Shown in pieces: positions 43,446-51,928 of a stretch of DNA of 64,000 nucleotides. The notes beneath the pieces are model-generated. The model worked only from the letters and a program-made list of their open reading frames with translations. It searched no databases and was not told where the DNA came from. The stretch is taken from the NCBI GenBank assembly GCA_002082585.1, contig CP020563.1, positions 6,442,001 to 6,506,000 of the forward strand. Direction: 5' to 3'. The stretch comes from Kitasatospora albolonga (GTDB lineage Bacteria; Actinomycetota; Actinomycetes; Streptomycetales; Streptomycetaceae). Both the position numbers and the translations under genes were made by a program. Positions within the stretch are counted from its first letter, which is position 1. Each line of letters opens with the position of its first letter.

Positions 43446-44774
43446 ATGCAGAACGAACCCACGTCGTCGCTGGTCGGGGAGGAGTACGAGGTCGAGGTCG
43501 GGCCCGTCGCACACGGCGGCCACTGCATCGCCCGTACGGCGGAGAACCAGGTCCTCTTCGTCCGCCACACGCTCCCCGGCGAGAAGATCATCGCGAAGGT
43601 CACCGACGGCGACACGGACTCCCGCTTCCTGCGGGCCGACGCGGTACGCATCCTGGAGCCGTCCAAGGACCGGATTCAGGCCCCCTGCCCGTACGCGGGC
43701 CCCGGCATGTGCGGCGGCTGCGACTGGCAGCACGCCAAGCCCGGCGCCCAGCGCCGCCTCAAGGGCGAGGTGATCGCCGAGCAGCTCCAGCGCCTGGCGG
43801 GCCTGACGCCCGAGGAGGCCGGCTGGGACGGCACGGTCATGCCCGCCGACGGCGACAAGCTCCCGGCGGGCGAGGTCCCGGCCTGGCGCACCCGGGTCCA
43901 GTACGCGATCGACGCGGACGGCCGGGCGGGCCTGCGCAAGCACCGCTCGCACGACGTCCAGCCGATCGACCACTGCCTGATCGCCGCCCCCGGCGTATCC
44001 GAACTCGGCGTCGAGAAGCGGGAATGGCCGCAGATCGCCGCCGTCGAGGCGATCACCGCCACCGGCTCGAACGACCGCCAGGTCATCCTGACCCCCCGCC
44101 CCGGCGGCCGGCTCCCCCTGGTCGAGCTGGACAAGCCGGTCTCCGTACTCCGCGTCGACGAGAAGGACGGCGGCGTCCACCGCGTCCACGGCCGCGCCTT
44201 CGTCCGCGAACGCGCCGACGACCGCACGTACCGCGTCGGCTCCGGCGGCTTCTGGCAGATCCACCCGCAGGCGGCCAACACCCTGGTCCGCGCGGTCATG
44301 CAGGGCCTCCTGCCCCGCAAGAACGACACGGCCCTCGACCTCTACTGCGGCGTCGGCCTCTTCGCCGGAGCCATCGGCCAGCGCATCGGCGAGAAGGGCG
44401 CGGTGCTCGGCATCGAGTCCGGCAAACGCGCGGTCGAGGACGCCCGCCACAACCTCAAGGACCTGGACCGCGTCCGCATCGAACACGGCAAGGTCGACCA
44501 GGTCCTGCCCCGCACGGGCATCACCGAGTGCGACCTGATCGTCCTGGACCCGCCCCGCGCGGGCGCGGGCAAGCAGGTGGTCAAGCACCTGGTGTCGCTG
44601 GGGGCGCGTCGTATCGCGTACGTGGCCTGCGACCCGGCGGCGCTGGCCCGGGACCTGGCGTACTTCGCGGAGGGCGGGTACCGGGTGCGGACGCTGCGGG
44701 CGTTCGACCTGTTTCCGATGACGCATCATGTGGAGTGCGTGGCGATTCTGGAGCCGGTGAAGAAGGACGCCTGA
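43446..44774 (+). CDS. Class I SAM-dependent RNA methyltransferase with TRAM domain
   Basis: 442-residue TrmA/RlmD-type 5-methyluridine methyltransferase. TRAM domain (1-65; VGPVAHGGHCIAR), Fe-S cysteines in CPYAGPGMCGGCDWQH, SAM site LDLYCGVGLFAGA, and catalytic motifs LDPPRAG and YVACDPAALARDL (nucleophile Cys). ATG 43446 with GGAG upstream. Odd: its last codons (FPMTHHVECVAILEPVK) lie in a 51-bp direct repeat found again at 51861, so the gene's 3' end is the edge of an accessory island and its final four codons may have been supplied by the island. Confidence 0.92.
   Translation: MQNEPTSSLVGEEYEVEVGPVAHGGHCIARTAENQVLFVRHTLPGEKIIAKVTDGDTDSRFLRADAVRILEPSKDRIQAPCPYAGPGMCGGCDWQHAKPGAQRRLKGEVIAEQLQRLAGLTPEEAGWDGTVMPADGDKLPAGEVPAWRTRVQYAIDADGRAGLRKHRSHDVQPIDHCLIAAPGVSELGVEKREWPQIAAVEAITATGSNDRQVILTPRPGGRLPLVELDKPVSVLRVDEKDGGVHRVHGRAFVRERADDRTYRVGSGGFWQIHPQAANTLVRAVMQGLLPRKNDTALDLYCGVGLFAGAIGQRIGEKGAVLGIESGKRAVEDARHNLKDLDRVRIEHGKVDQVLPRTGITECDLIVLDPPRAGAGKQVVKHLVSLGARRIAYVACDPAALARDLAYFAEGGYRVRTLRAFDLFPMTHHVECVAILEPVKKDA
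44712..44762 (+). repeat. 51-bp direct repeat, left copy (candidate attL)
   Basis: Identical base for base to 51861-51911. In this copy it is codons 423-439 of the methyltransferase gene. Confidence 0.95.
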
Positions 44775-44803
44775 CCTGGGGGTTTGAGCGGGCCGGTCCC
44801 TGA

Positions 44804-44822
44804 ACCCGTGGTCGCCACGGGT
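44804..44822 (+). terminator. Hairpin after methyltransferase gene
   Basis: 8-bp stem ACCCGTGG/CCACGGGT with 3-nt loop, 30 nt beyond the stop codon; weak. Confidence 0.5.
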
Positions 44823-44938
44823 GCAACGCGTTCTCGTGTCCGCTTGCCGCGCCGTGCTCACCTTCACAGGAACTGCTGCTCCATCAAACGCGTCTCGACG
44901 TACGAAGCCGAGTTCGCGATGAGAGCGGGGGAGGGGCC

Positions 44939-45361
44939 GTGGAGCAGGCAGGAACAGCGCTCGCCGAGCGCATCGCCGAGCGGAGAAGGGGAGTCGGTGA
45001 CCCTCGTGCGCTGGTCGGTGAGATGCGGCGATCGGGCCTTCTGGTGCCGACTACCGGCAGCGGCCTCTGGTCGGCGCGGTCGGGCGGGGTGCGGTGGATC
45101 TGCGGGTTCACCGACGAGGCCGCCCTGGCCCGCTTCGCCCTGCTGCACGCACCCGGTGACCGGCCCATGGAGTATGCGGCGCTGCTGGGCGCGCGCATCG
45201 TCGACGAGATCCTGCCGTCCCTGGACGAGCCCGCCGGCCTCGCCGTCGACATCGCCACCGAGGGCGGGTCGATGTTCTTCCCGCCGGTCGTCGGCATCGT
45301 TCCGGACGGCGTCGCCGTCGACTCCGCTGAAGAGATGGAGAGGCGTGGCCATGGGGGGTGA
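44939..45361 (+). CDS. SseB-like protein of toxin locus
   Basis: 140-residue soluble protein, beginning at GTG 44939 with GGGAGGGG upstream. The sequence WICGFTDEAALARFALLH and the overall strand-helix pattern resemble the SseB N-terminal domain fold, a recurring member of actinobacterial Rhs/type VII-type toxin loci. Its role there is not known; it may be a chaperone or accessory to export. The next gene starts 11 nt before its stop codon. Confidence 0.6.
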   Translation: MEQAGTALAERIAERRRGVGDPRALVGEMRRSGLLVPTTGSGLWSARSGGVRWICGFTDEAALARFALLHAPGDRPMEYAALLGARIVDEILPSLDEPAGLAVDIATEGGSMFFPPVVGIVPDGVAVDSAEEMERRGHGG

Positions 45362-46007
45362 CGGGGCTGACCTGCGATTCGACAAGGTGTCCGTCGCGAA
45401 GTTCACGCAGGGTGTGGGGTCGACGATCGACCAGCTCGGTGACCTCGGCGGGGCGACCGGCTCGAAGATGGGCAAGGGCTTCTCGGCGCTGTCGATGACG
45501 GGGATGGAGGCCGGGTCCCACGGGCTGTCGGCCGACTTCGAGGACTTCTGCGAGCGCTGGGAGTGGGGCGTGCGCGCCCTGGTGAACGACGCCAGTGCGA
45601 TCGCCAACCGTCTCGGCCTGGCCGCGGGCACCCAGTGGGAGCACGATCAGTACGTGCAGGGCACGCTGAAGGTGGGCGTCAACTCCGTGATGGGCGGCAG
45701 CCCGCACGCCACGGAGGAGGAGATCATCCAGCAGGGCTGGGGGGAGGTGTTCACGCCCGACTACCTCACCCCGGACTGGAGCGCGGAGTCCTTCGAGCAG
45801 GCCGGTCAGGAGATGGGCCAGACGTGGAAGGACACCGCCCGCACCGTCCTCACCGAGGGGCAGGGCGGCCAGCGGTCCGAGATACTCAAAGACAAGCTCG
45901 GCATCTCCGACGACCAGTGGGACCGGGCGCTGGACGACACCTTCGGCCCGTCGCCGGAGGAACGCGCCCGGCAGGCGCGGGAGCAGGGTGAGTCCGGGGG
46001 GAACTGA
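45351..46007 (+). CDS. Helical WXG/ESX-like protein of toxin locus
   Basis: 218 residues, all-helical in character: an N-terminal pair (KFTQGVGSTIDQLGDL; FEDFCERWEWGVRALVND with a WxWG turn) like WXG100 substrates or their chaperones, and a Glu/Gln-rich C-terminal part. ATG 45351 is chosen because GGAGAGG lies about 8 nt upstream; GTG 45345 is too close. It sits 2 nt before the Rhs gene, so probably escorts the toxin to a type VII-like exporter. Weak family recognition. Confidence 0.55.
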   Translation: MGGDGADLRFDKVSVAKFTQGVGSTIDQLGDLGGATGSKMGKGFSALSMTGMEAGSHGLSADFEDFCERWEWGVRALVNDASAIANRLGLAAGTQWEHDQYVQGTLKVGVNSVMGGSPHATEEEIIQQGWGEVFTPDYLTPDWSAESFEQAGQEMGQTWKDTARTVLTEGQGGQRSEILKDKLGISDDQWDRALDDTFGPSPEERARQAREQGESGGN

Positions 46008-46009
46008 CC

Positions 46010-49000
46010 ATGGGAATCGGCGACTTCATCAAGGACATCACGCCCGACGCGGTAGAGGACGCGGTCGAGGACGGCGTCGAGTGGGTCGGGGACCGGGTCG
46101 AGGACGCGGGGAACTGGACCGCCGACCGGCTGGACGACGCCGGGTGGGAGTCCGGTGCGGACTGGGTGCGTGAGCAGTCCCGTTCGGTCGCCAACCGGAT
46201 GGGCGCCGAGGTCGACGAGATGGACCTCGGGCAGACCGAGGACAGGACCAAGCTGGTCTACGGGAGTCCGGAGAAGATCCGCTCCACGGCCAAGCAGCTC
46301 CGCGCCTTCCAGCAGTCCTTCGACAACGCCGGTGAAGGTCTCAAGGGCCTGGACTCGTCCCGGCTCAAGGGTGAGGCAGCCGAGGCGTTGCGGGCCGCCG
46401 TGCGCACCCAGCCGCCCAAGTGGTTCACCGGCGCCGACGCCTGCGAGAAGGCGGCCGCCGCGCTGGAGGGTTTCGCCTCCACCGTCACCTGGGCGCAGGG
46501 GCAGGCACAGACGGCGATCGACAAGTGGAAGGAGGGCGTCAAGGCATCCGAGGACGCCGCCGATGCCCACCGCAAGAAGGTCGACGCTTACAACAGCGCG
46601 GTGGATCGCTACAACGCTCAGCCCGCCGACGAGCGCAACCCTTCCACCCTCCCGCCCCGTCCCGCCTCGACGTTCGCCGACCCCGGCATGAAGCTGATGC
46701 GGGAGGCGCAGGAGATCCTTGCCGAGGCCCGTAAGCAGCGGAACACGGCCGCGGAGACCGCGCGCACCGCAGTCCGCGCCGCCCGCGACGAGGCCCCGGA
46801 GAAACCCTCGTACGCCCAGCAGTTGGGTGACGGGGTCCAGGAACTGCGGTACATGGGCGACCACATCGGCGGCGGCGCCGTCAAGGGCACCGCGGGGCTG
46901 CTGAACTTCGTGCGCCAGGTCAACCCCCTGGATGCGTACAACATCACGCACCCGGCCGAGTACGTCACCTCCCTCAACAGCCTGGCCGCAGGGCTGGTGG
47001 TCGCCGCCAACGACCCGGTGGGCACCGGCAAGCAGATGATCAGCGACTTCATGAAGGACCCGTACGAGGGCTTCGGCCGCCTGCTGCCCGACGCCGCGCT
47101 GACTGTGGCCACCGGCGGGGGCGGCGCGGCGGTGAAGGGCGTACGCGTCGTCAAGGAGGCCGCCGACGCCGCGAAGGCCCGCAGGCTGGTCGACGACTCC
47201 CCGGACGGCACCCACAACACCCCGGACGGCGACCGCGACGCCGGGGGCGACCCGGTGGACTTTGCCACGGGCCGGATGTACCTCCCCCAGACCGATGTCG
47301 AGCTGCCCGGCATCCTGCCGCTGGTCTTCACCCGCCGCACCGAGTCCGGTTGCGCGGTCGGCCGGTTCCTTGGGCCCGCCTGGACGTCCACCGTCGATGA
47401 GCGGCTGGAGATCGACGCCATCGGCGTCGTCCACGTCACCGCCGAAGGGCTCCTCGTCCCCTACCCGCACCCGGTGCCCGGCGCCCCCACCCGGCCGGAG
47501 ACGGGCCGGGCCCGTACCCTGCTGGCCCGCGACGCCCACGGCGACTACACGGTCACCGACCCCGACAGCGGCCTGGTCTTCCACTTCACCGCCCCGTACG
47601 GCAGCGGGCCGGGCGGTGACGGCGACGCCTGGCTGTCCGGGATCAGCGAACGCAACGGCCACTCCCTCACCGTCGACCGTGCCGAGGACGGCCTGCCGCT
47701 GGCGCTGGTCCACTCGTCGGGCCGACAGGTGCGGCTTTCGTCCGCCGACGGCCTGGTCACCGCGCTGTCCCTGACCGGTGCAGGGGAGGGCGGCGCGGAC
47801 CTGCCCCTGATGAACTACGGCTATCAGGACGGCAACCTCACCACCGTCACCAGGCCCTCCGGCGCCACCACCACCTTCGTCTACGACGACCGCCGCCGTG
47901 TCATCGCCTGGATCGACTCGAACAACAGCCGCTACGACTACGTCTACGACGACCGCGACCGTGTCGTGGCGGAGGGCGGCGAGGCAGGCCACGTACAGAT
48001 CACTCTCGCCTACACCGACCCGGACCCCGAGACCGGCCACCACGTCACCACCGTCACCACCGCCGACGGGCACACGGCCCGCCACCTGTTCGGCCCCGGC
48101 TGCCGTCTCCTGGCCATCACCGACCCGCTCGGCCACACCACCCGGTTCGCCCACGACCCGCGCGGCAACCTCCTGAGCCGTACCGACCCGCTGGGCCTCA
48201 CCACCGTCTTCTCCTACGACGAGCACGACCGTCTCATATCCGCCACCCGCCCCGACGGAAGCGAACTGCGCACCGTACGCGGCCCGTTCGGCCTTCCGGT
48301 GGAAGTCCTCGGGCCCGACGGCGCCCGTACGGTCCACGAGTTCGACGAGCACGGCAACCGTACGGCGGTCACCGATCCGGCGGGCGCGACCACCCGTTAC
48401 ACCTACGACCGCTCCGGTCGGCTCACCTCCGTCACCGACGCCCTCGGGGCCACGGCACACGTGGTGTGCGACGCGGCGGGGCTGCCCGTCGAGGTGACCG
48501 GTCCGGCCGGGGCCACCACCCGCACGGAGCGCGACGCCCTGGGCCGCCCGGTCCGCGTCACCGACCCGGTGGGAGGGGTCACGCACCTGGAGTGGAACGC
48601 CGACGGCCTCCTCGCCCGCCGTACGGGCCCCGACGGCGCCACGGAGTCATGGACCTACGACGGCGAGGGCAACCGGCTCACCCACACCGACGCGTCTGGT
48701 GGCGTCTCCCGCTTCGAGTACACCCACTTCGACCTGCCCCTCGCCCGTGTCCAGCCCGACGGCGTGCGCTACGAGTTCGAGCACGACGCCGAGCTGCGCC
48801 TCACCCGCGTCATCAACCCGCAGGGGCTGACCTGGACCTACACGTACGACGCCGCGGGCAACACCGTCTCCGAGACCGACTTCGACGGCCGCACCCTCAC
48901 CTACCGGGTGGACCCCGCAGGCCGGCTCGCCGCCCGCACCGACGCGCTCGGCGGAACGATCTCGTTCGAGCGTGACCGGCTCGGCCAGGTGATCCGCAAG

Positions 49001-50773
49001 GATGTCGACGGCCAGGTGACGGCGTACGCCTACGACAAGGCCGGACGCCTGCTGGAGGCGGCCGGACCGGACGGCGAACTCCGGTACCAGTACGACCGCC
49101 GCGGCCTCACCAAGACGGAACTGGTCGACGGCCGCCCCATCGTGTACGCGTACGACGTCCTGGGCCGCCGTACGCGCCGCACCACACCCACCGGCCATGT
49201 CACCTCTTACGCCTACGATGACAGCGGACAGGCTCACCGCCTCACCACCGGTGACCGGCGCATCGACTTCACGTACGACGCCGCCGGACGCGAACTGGCC
49301 CGCGCCCTCGGTGACACGATCACCATGACCTCCGCCCGCGACGAGGCCGGAAGGCTCTCCGAGCAGCACATCACCGCCGCAGGACGCACCGTCAACAGCC
49401 GCGCCTACTCCTACCGCGCCGACGGCCAGCTGACCTCCGTCGCTGACCGGCTGACGGGCACTCGCACCTTCGACCTTGACGGGGCGGGCCGCGTCACCGC
49501 CGTCCACGCCAAAGGCTGGACGGAGCGGTACGCCTACGACGACGCCGGCAACCAGACCTCGGCGTCCTGGCCGTCCGGCCACCCCGGCCATGAAGCCACC
49601 GGGCCACGCACCTACACCGGCACCACCGTCACCCGGGCCGGCGATGTGCGCTTCGAGCACGACGCCCTCGGCCGGGTGATCCTGCGTCGGAAGGCCCGCC
49701 TCTCCCGCAAGCCCGACATCTGGCGCTACACATGGGACACGGAGAACCGCCTCACCTCCGTGACCACCCCCGACGGGACCCGGTGGAGGTACCGCTACGA
49801 CCCGCTGGGCCGACGCACCGCGAAGCAGCGCATGGCGGACGACGGTGAGAGCGTGGTCGAGGAGGTCCGGTTCACCTGGGACGGCCTAACCCTGTGCGAA
49901 CAGACCAGCCACGGACCCGACCAGTTGAGCACGGTCGCCCTGACCTGGGACCACCGCGGCCACACCCCCCTGGCCCAGACCGAGCGCCTCCTCACCGCCG
50001 ACGATCGGCAGAACGAGATCGACCGCCGCTTCTTCGCCATCGCCAGCGACCTCATCGGCACTCCCACCGAACTGGTCGACGAATCCGGCGACATCGCCTG
50101 GCGCTCCCGAGCCACGTTGTGGGGCACCACGGCATGGGCCCGCGACGGCAGCACCTATACCCCTCTCCGCTTCCCGGGCCAGTACTACGACCCTGAGACC
50201 GGCCTCCACTACAACTACCTCCGGCACTACGACCCGGAGACCGGCCGCTACACCTCCCCCGACCCCCTCGGCCTCGCTCCCGCCCCGAACCCCGTCAGCT
50301 ACGTGGACAACCCGAACACCGAGTCGGACCCGCTGGGGCTCATGCCCAAATACCCGAAGGAGGAGAAAGCACAGAGGCGGATCGACAAGGTTCTGGACGG
50401 GATCGCAGAGAGGGCAGAGAACGGTGAGATCAACAAGCATCCCAAGTACCACGGGGACACCCGACATGCCTTCACCGACGAACGGGTCCTGGACATCCTG
50501 AAGAACCCCGATGCTGTGTACCACTCGTCGGGCACGGCAGGTAACTTCATCTTCCGGAAGGACAACGACATCGTCGTGGCCTACGGGCCCGGCTCCAAGC
50601 AGGGCCAGGCCATCACGGCGTACGGAGAGTCGGGTATCAAGGGTGACTCCGGCGCGCAGGCGCTCGGTGGCAAACCGACGGATCCCGGTAGGCCGGTTAC
50701 CCATGAGGACATCGTGGAGGGCAGGATTCCGACCGATGGCGGCTACTTGGCCCCAGCACAGCAAATCAGATGA
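46010..50773 (+). CDS. Rhs/YD-repeat polymorphic toxin with type VII-like N-terminus
   Basis: 1587 residues. Order: helical T7SS-signal-like N-terminus (1-300; GVEWVGDRVEDAGNW and LXG/WXG-like helices), short hydrophobic segment, DUF6531 start GDPVDFATGRMYLPQTDVELPG-type region near 413, about 800 residues of YD repeats (for example YDYVYDDRDRVV), the Rhs core (YYDPETGLHYNYLRHYDPE near 1392) with DPLGL twice, and a variable tip from about 1444 to the end (about 144 residues). The shell encapsulates the tip, which is released at the DPLGL site in known Rhs proteins. The tip DNA is A-richer than the shell, as expected for an exchanged toxin domain. Confidence 0.9.
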   Translation: MGIGDFIKDITPDAVEDAVEDGVEWVGDRVEDAGNWTADRLDDAGWESGADWVREQSRSVANRMGAEVDEMDLGQTEDRTKLVYGSPEKIRSTAKQLRAFQQSFDNAGEGLKGLDSSRLKGEAAEALRAAVRTQPPKWFTGADACEKAAAALEGFASTVTWAQGQAQTAIDKWKEGVKASEDAADAHRKKVDAYNSAVDRYNAQPADERNPSTLPPRPASTFADPGMKLMREAQEILAEARKQRNTAAETARTAVRAARDEAPEKPSYAQQLGDGVQELRYMGDHIGGGAVKGTAGLLNFVRQVNPLDAYNITHPAEYVTSLNSLAAGLVVAANDPVGTGKQMISDFMKDPYEGFGRLLPDAALTVATGGGGAAVKGVRVVKEAADAAKARRLVDDSPDGTHNTPDGDRDAGGDPVDFATGRMYLPQTDVELPGILPLVFTRRTESGCAVGRFLGPAWTSTVDERLEIDAIGVVHVTAEGLLVPYPHPVPGAPTRPETGRARTLLARDAHGDYTVTDPDSGLVFHFTAPYGSGPGGDGDAWLSGISERNGHSLTVDRAEDGLPLALVHSSGRQVRLSSADGLVTALSLTGAGEGGADLPLMNYGYQDGNLTTVTRPSGATTTFVYDDRRRVIAWIDSNNSRYDYVYDDRDRVVAEGGEAGHVQITLAYTDPDPETGHHVTTVTTADGHTARHLFGPGCRLLAITDPLGHTTRFAHDPRGNLLSRTDPLGLTTVFSYDEHDRLISATRPDGSELRTVRGPFGLPVEVLGPDGARTVHEFDEHGNRTAVTDPAGATTRYTYDRSGRLTSVTDALGATAHVVCDAAGLPVEVTGPAGATTRTERDALGRPVRVTDPVGGVTHLEWNADGLLARRTGPDGATESWTYDGEGNRLTHTDASGGVSRFEYTHFDLPLARVQPDGVRYEFEHDAELRLTRVINPQGLTWTYTYDAAGNTVSETDFDGRTLTYRVDPAGRLAARTDALGGTISFERDRLGQVIRKDVDGQVTAYAYDKAGRLLEAAGPDGELRYQYDRRGLTKTELVDGRPIVYAYDVLGRRTRRTTPTGHVTSYAYDDSGQAHRLTTGDRRIDFTYDAAGRELARALGDTITMTSARDEAGRLSEQHITAAGRTVNSRAYSYRADGQLTSVADRLTGTRTFDLDGAGRVTAVHAKGWTERYAYDDAGNQTSASWPSGHPGHEATGPRTYTGTTVTRAGDVRFEHDALGRVILRRKARLSRKPDIWRYTWDTENRLTSVTTPDGTRWRYRYDPLGRRTAKQRMADDGESVVEEVRFTWDGLTLCEQTSHGPDQLSTVALTWDHRGHTPLAQTERLLTADDRQNEIDRRFFAIASDLIGTPTELVDESGDIAWRSRATLWGTTAWARDGSTYTPLRFPGQYYDPETGLHYNYLRHYDPETGRYTSPDPLGLAPAPNPVSYVDNPNTESDPLGLMPKYPKEEKAQRRIDKVLDGIAERAENGEINKHPKYHGDTRHAFTDERVLDILKNPDAVYHSSGTAGNFIFRKDNDIVVAYGPGSKQGQAITAYGESGIKGDSGAQALGGKPTDPGRPVTHEDIVEGRIPTDGGYLAPAQQIR
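50341..50773 (+). other. C-terminal toxin tip of Rhs protein (uncharacterised)
   Basis: About 144 residues after the DPLGLMP hinge. Shows KYHGDTRHAFTDERVLDILKN and FIFRKDNDIVVAYGPGS then ITAYGESG. This His...Arg...strand-strand pattern recalls the BECR fold (DUF4258-like RNases), but I cannot match it to a named toxin family. Confidence 0.45.
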
Positions 50774-50786
50774 GGCAGGAATGGCC

Positions 50787-51536
50787 ATGAAGCTGTCGTT
50801 TGACGGAGGCTGGTGTGCGACGGTGACGGACGATCCGCTGCATATCACCCCCCGCTTCACGGGCGACTCCCTGGACGTGGCTCAGTACGTGGGCGTGAAG
50901 GAGCGTGAGCGGTTTCTCTCGCACACCTTCGGTAGCCAGGACTGGCTGTGGGACGCCCCCGACGTCCTCCGGTTCGATCCGGACAGCCGGGAACTGGCCG
51001 GGACCGAATTCCGGATGCCGTACGTGTCCGCGAACGCCGAGACCGTGCCTCACGTTCCCGTCCTGCCCGAGGTTCGTCCGGGCGGACTCCGTGCGGACGA
51101 GGTCCGGGACTTCCGCCACGAGATGTGTACGGTGCTGTGTCGGGCTCCCGGCGATGCCGTTCTGGCCTGCTTTCGTGACCTCGATGTCCTCGATAGACCC
51201 CTGGATGCCTGTGTCGGCATCGCACCCGATGTGGCGCTTCTCGTCCAGGACGGTACCGTCGTCGGCTGGAGCATCACCGACCCCGCGCGGTACCTCACCG
51301 CCGCGCACACCGTTCCCGACTCGGGCTCGCCTTCCGCGGCCACCCGTCGGCTGCTCACGGAGTGCCTGGACCTCGTCACCTCGCCGCTGGTGGACGACCT
51401 GGTGGAAGGCGAACCGGCCGCCCTGACGCGCCTCCGGGTCGCCGACGAGGCCCTGCGCGTCCAGCGCGAGGACCGGCACCGGGCCGACGCCCTGCTCAGC
51501 CTGATCGCCACGTACGTGGAGGACTACGCAACCTGA
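50787..51536 (+). CDS. Probable immunity protein for the Rhs toxin
   Basis: 249-residue acidic protein directly after the toxin gene, the standard place for immunity. It begins MKLSFDGGW; ATG 50787 is favoured over 50781 because GAGGCAGG then has proper spacing. No known domain recognised. A decayed relative lies immediately downstream. Cognate protection is inferred from position and from the repeat of the family. Confidence 0.7.
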   Translation: MKLSFDGGWCATVTDDPLHITPRFTGDSLDVAQYVGVKERERFLSHTFGSQDWLWDAPDVLRFDPDSRELAGTEFRMPYVSANAETVPHVPVLPEVRPGGLRADEVRDFRHEMCTVLCRAPGDAVLACFRDLDVLDRPLDACVGIAPDVALLVQDGTVVGWSITDPARYLTAAHTVPDSGSPSAATRRLLTECLDLVTSPLVDDLVEGEPAALTRLRVADEALRVQREDRHRADALLSLIATYVEDYAT

Positions 51537-51561
51537 TGGTGAACCGGCCGGGGATGGATGT

Positions 51562-51775
51562 GTGCGCGTCGCGGAGTACGCGGACGTGAAGGAAAGGCAA
51601 CAGTCCCTCGGGGGACACCTTCAACGGCCAGGAGCGACTGTGGGGCGGCCTCGACGGGCTCCGGTCGGACCCGGACAGCCGGGAACCGGTCGCTGCCGGG
51701 TTTCCGCCTGTCCACGAGGCCGTCGGCACCGAGGGCTGTGACCGTGTTCCCGCCCCTGCCGTGACGCTCGTCCGA
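51562..51775 (+). pseudogene. Decayed second copy of the immunity gene
   Basis: Reads VRVAEYADVKERQQSLG in one frame, then after a run of five G (about 51609-51614) DTFNGQERLWGGLDGL and DPDSREPVAAGF in the next, matching VAQYVGVKERERFLS and DTFGSQ/DPDSRELAGTEF-type segments of the intact immunity protein (residues about 30-75). The first ~30 codons and everything past this part are lost or unrecognisable. It shows past replacement of a toxin-immunity pair. Confidence 0.75.
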
Positions 51776-51860
51776 CGCTCCGAGCCCTGGAAGCCCGCTT
51801 GCAGAGCCGAACAGACGCATCCGGCCTGCAGTTTCTTTCGCGTCGACTGTCGGCGACGTC

Positions 51861-51911
51861 TTTCCGATGACGCATCATGTGGAGTGCGTGGCGATTCTGG
51901 AGCCGGTGAAG
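51861..51911 (+). repeat. 51-bp direct repeat, right copy (candidate attR)
   Basis: Exact copy of 44712-44762. Here it reads the same methyltransferase C-terminus and is followed at once by TAG; the DNA just upstream is not homologous to the methyltransferase gene beyond a few bases. Confidence 0.95.
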
Positions 51912-51928
51912 TAGGGAGCACCTCGGTA

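Larger units (their letters stand above)
44712..51911. mobile_element. Rhs polymorphic-toxin island bounded by 51-bp direct repeats
   Basis: A 7.1-kb segment bounded by exact 51-bp repeats of the methyltransferase 3' end. It carries an SseB-like gene, a helical WXG/ESX-like gene, an Rhs toxin, its immunity gene and an immunity pseudogene. No integrase, transposase or excisionase was found inside, so the mover must be encoded elsewhere, lost, or the island arose by homologous recombination. Confidence 0.7.

Noticed and set aside
44763..51860. Integrase or transposase gene inside the Rhs island
   Set aside because: I looked on both strands and saw none; all long frames belong to the toxin locus or are shadows.
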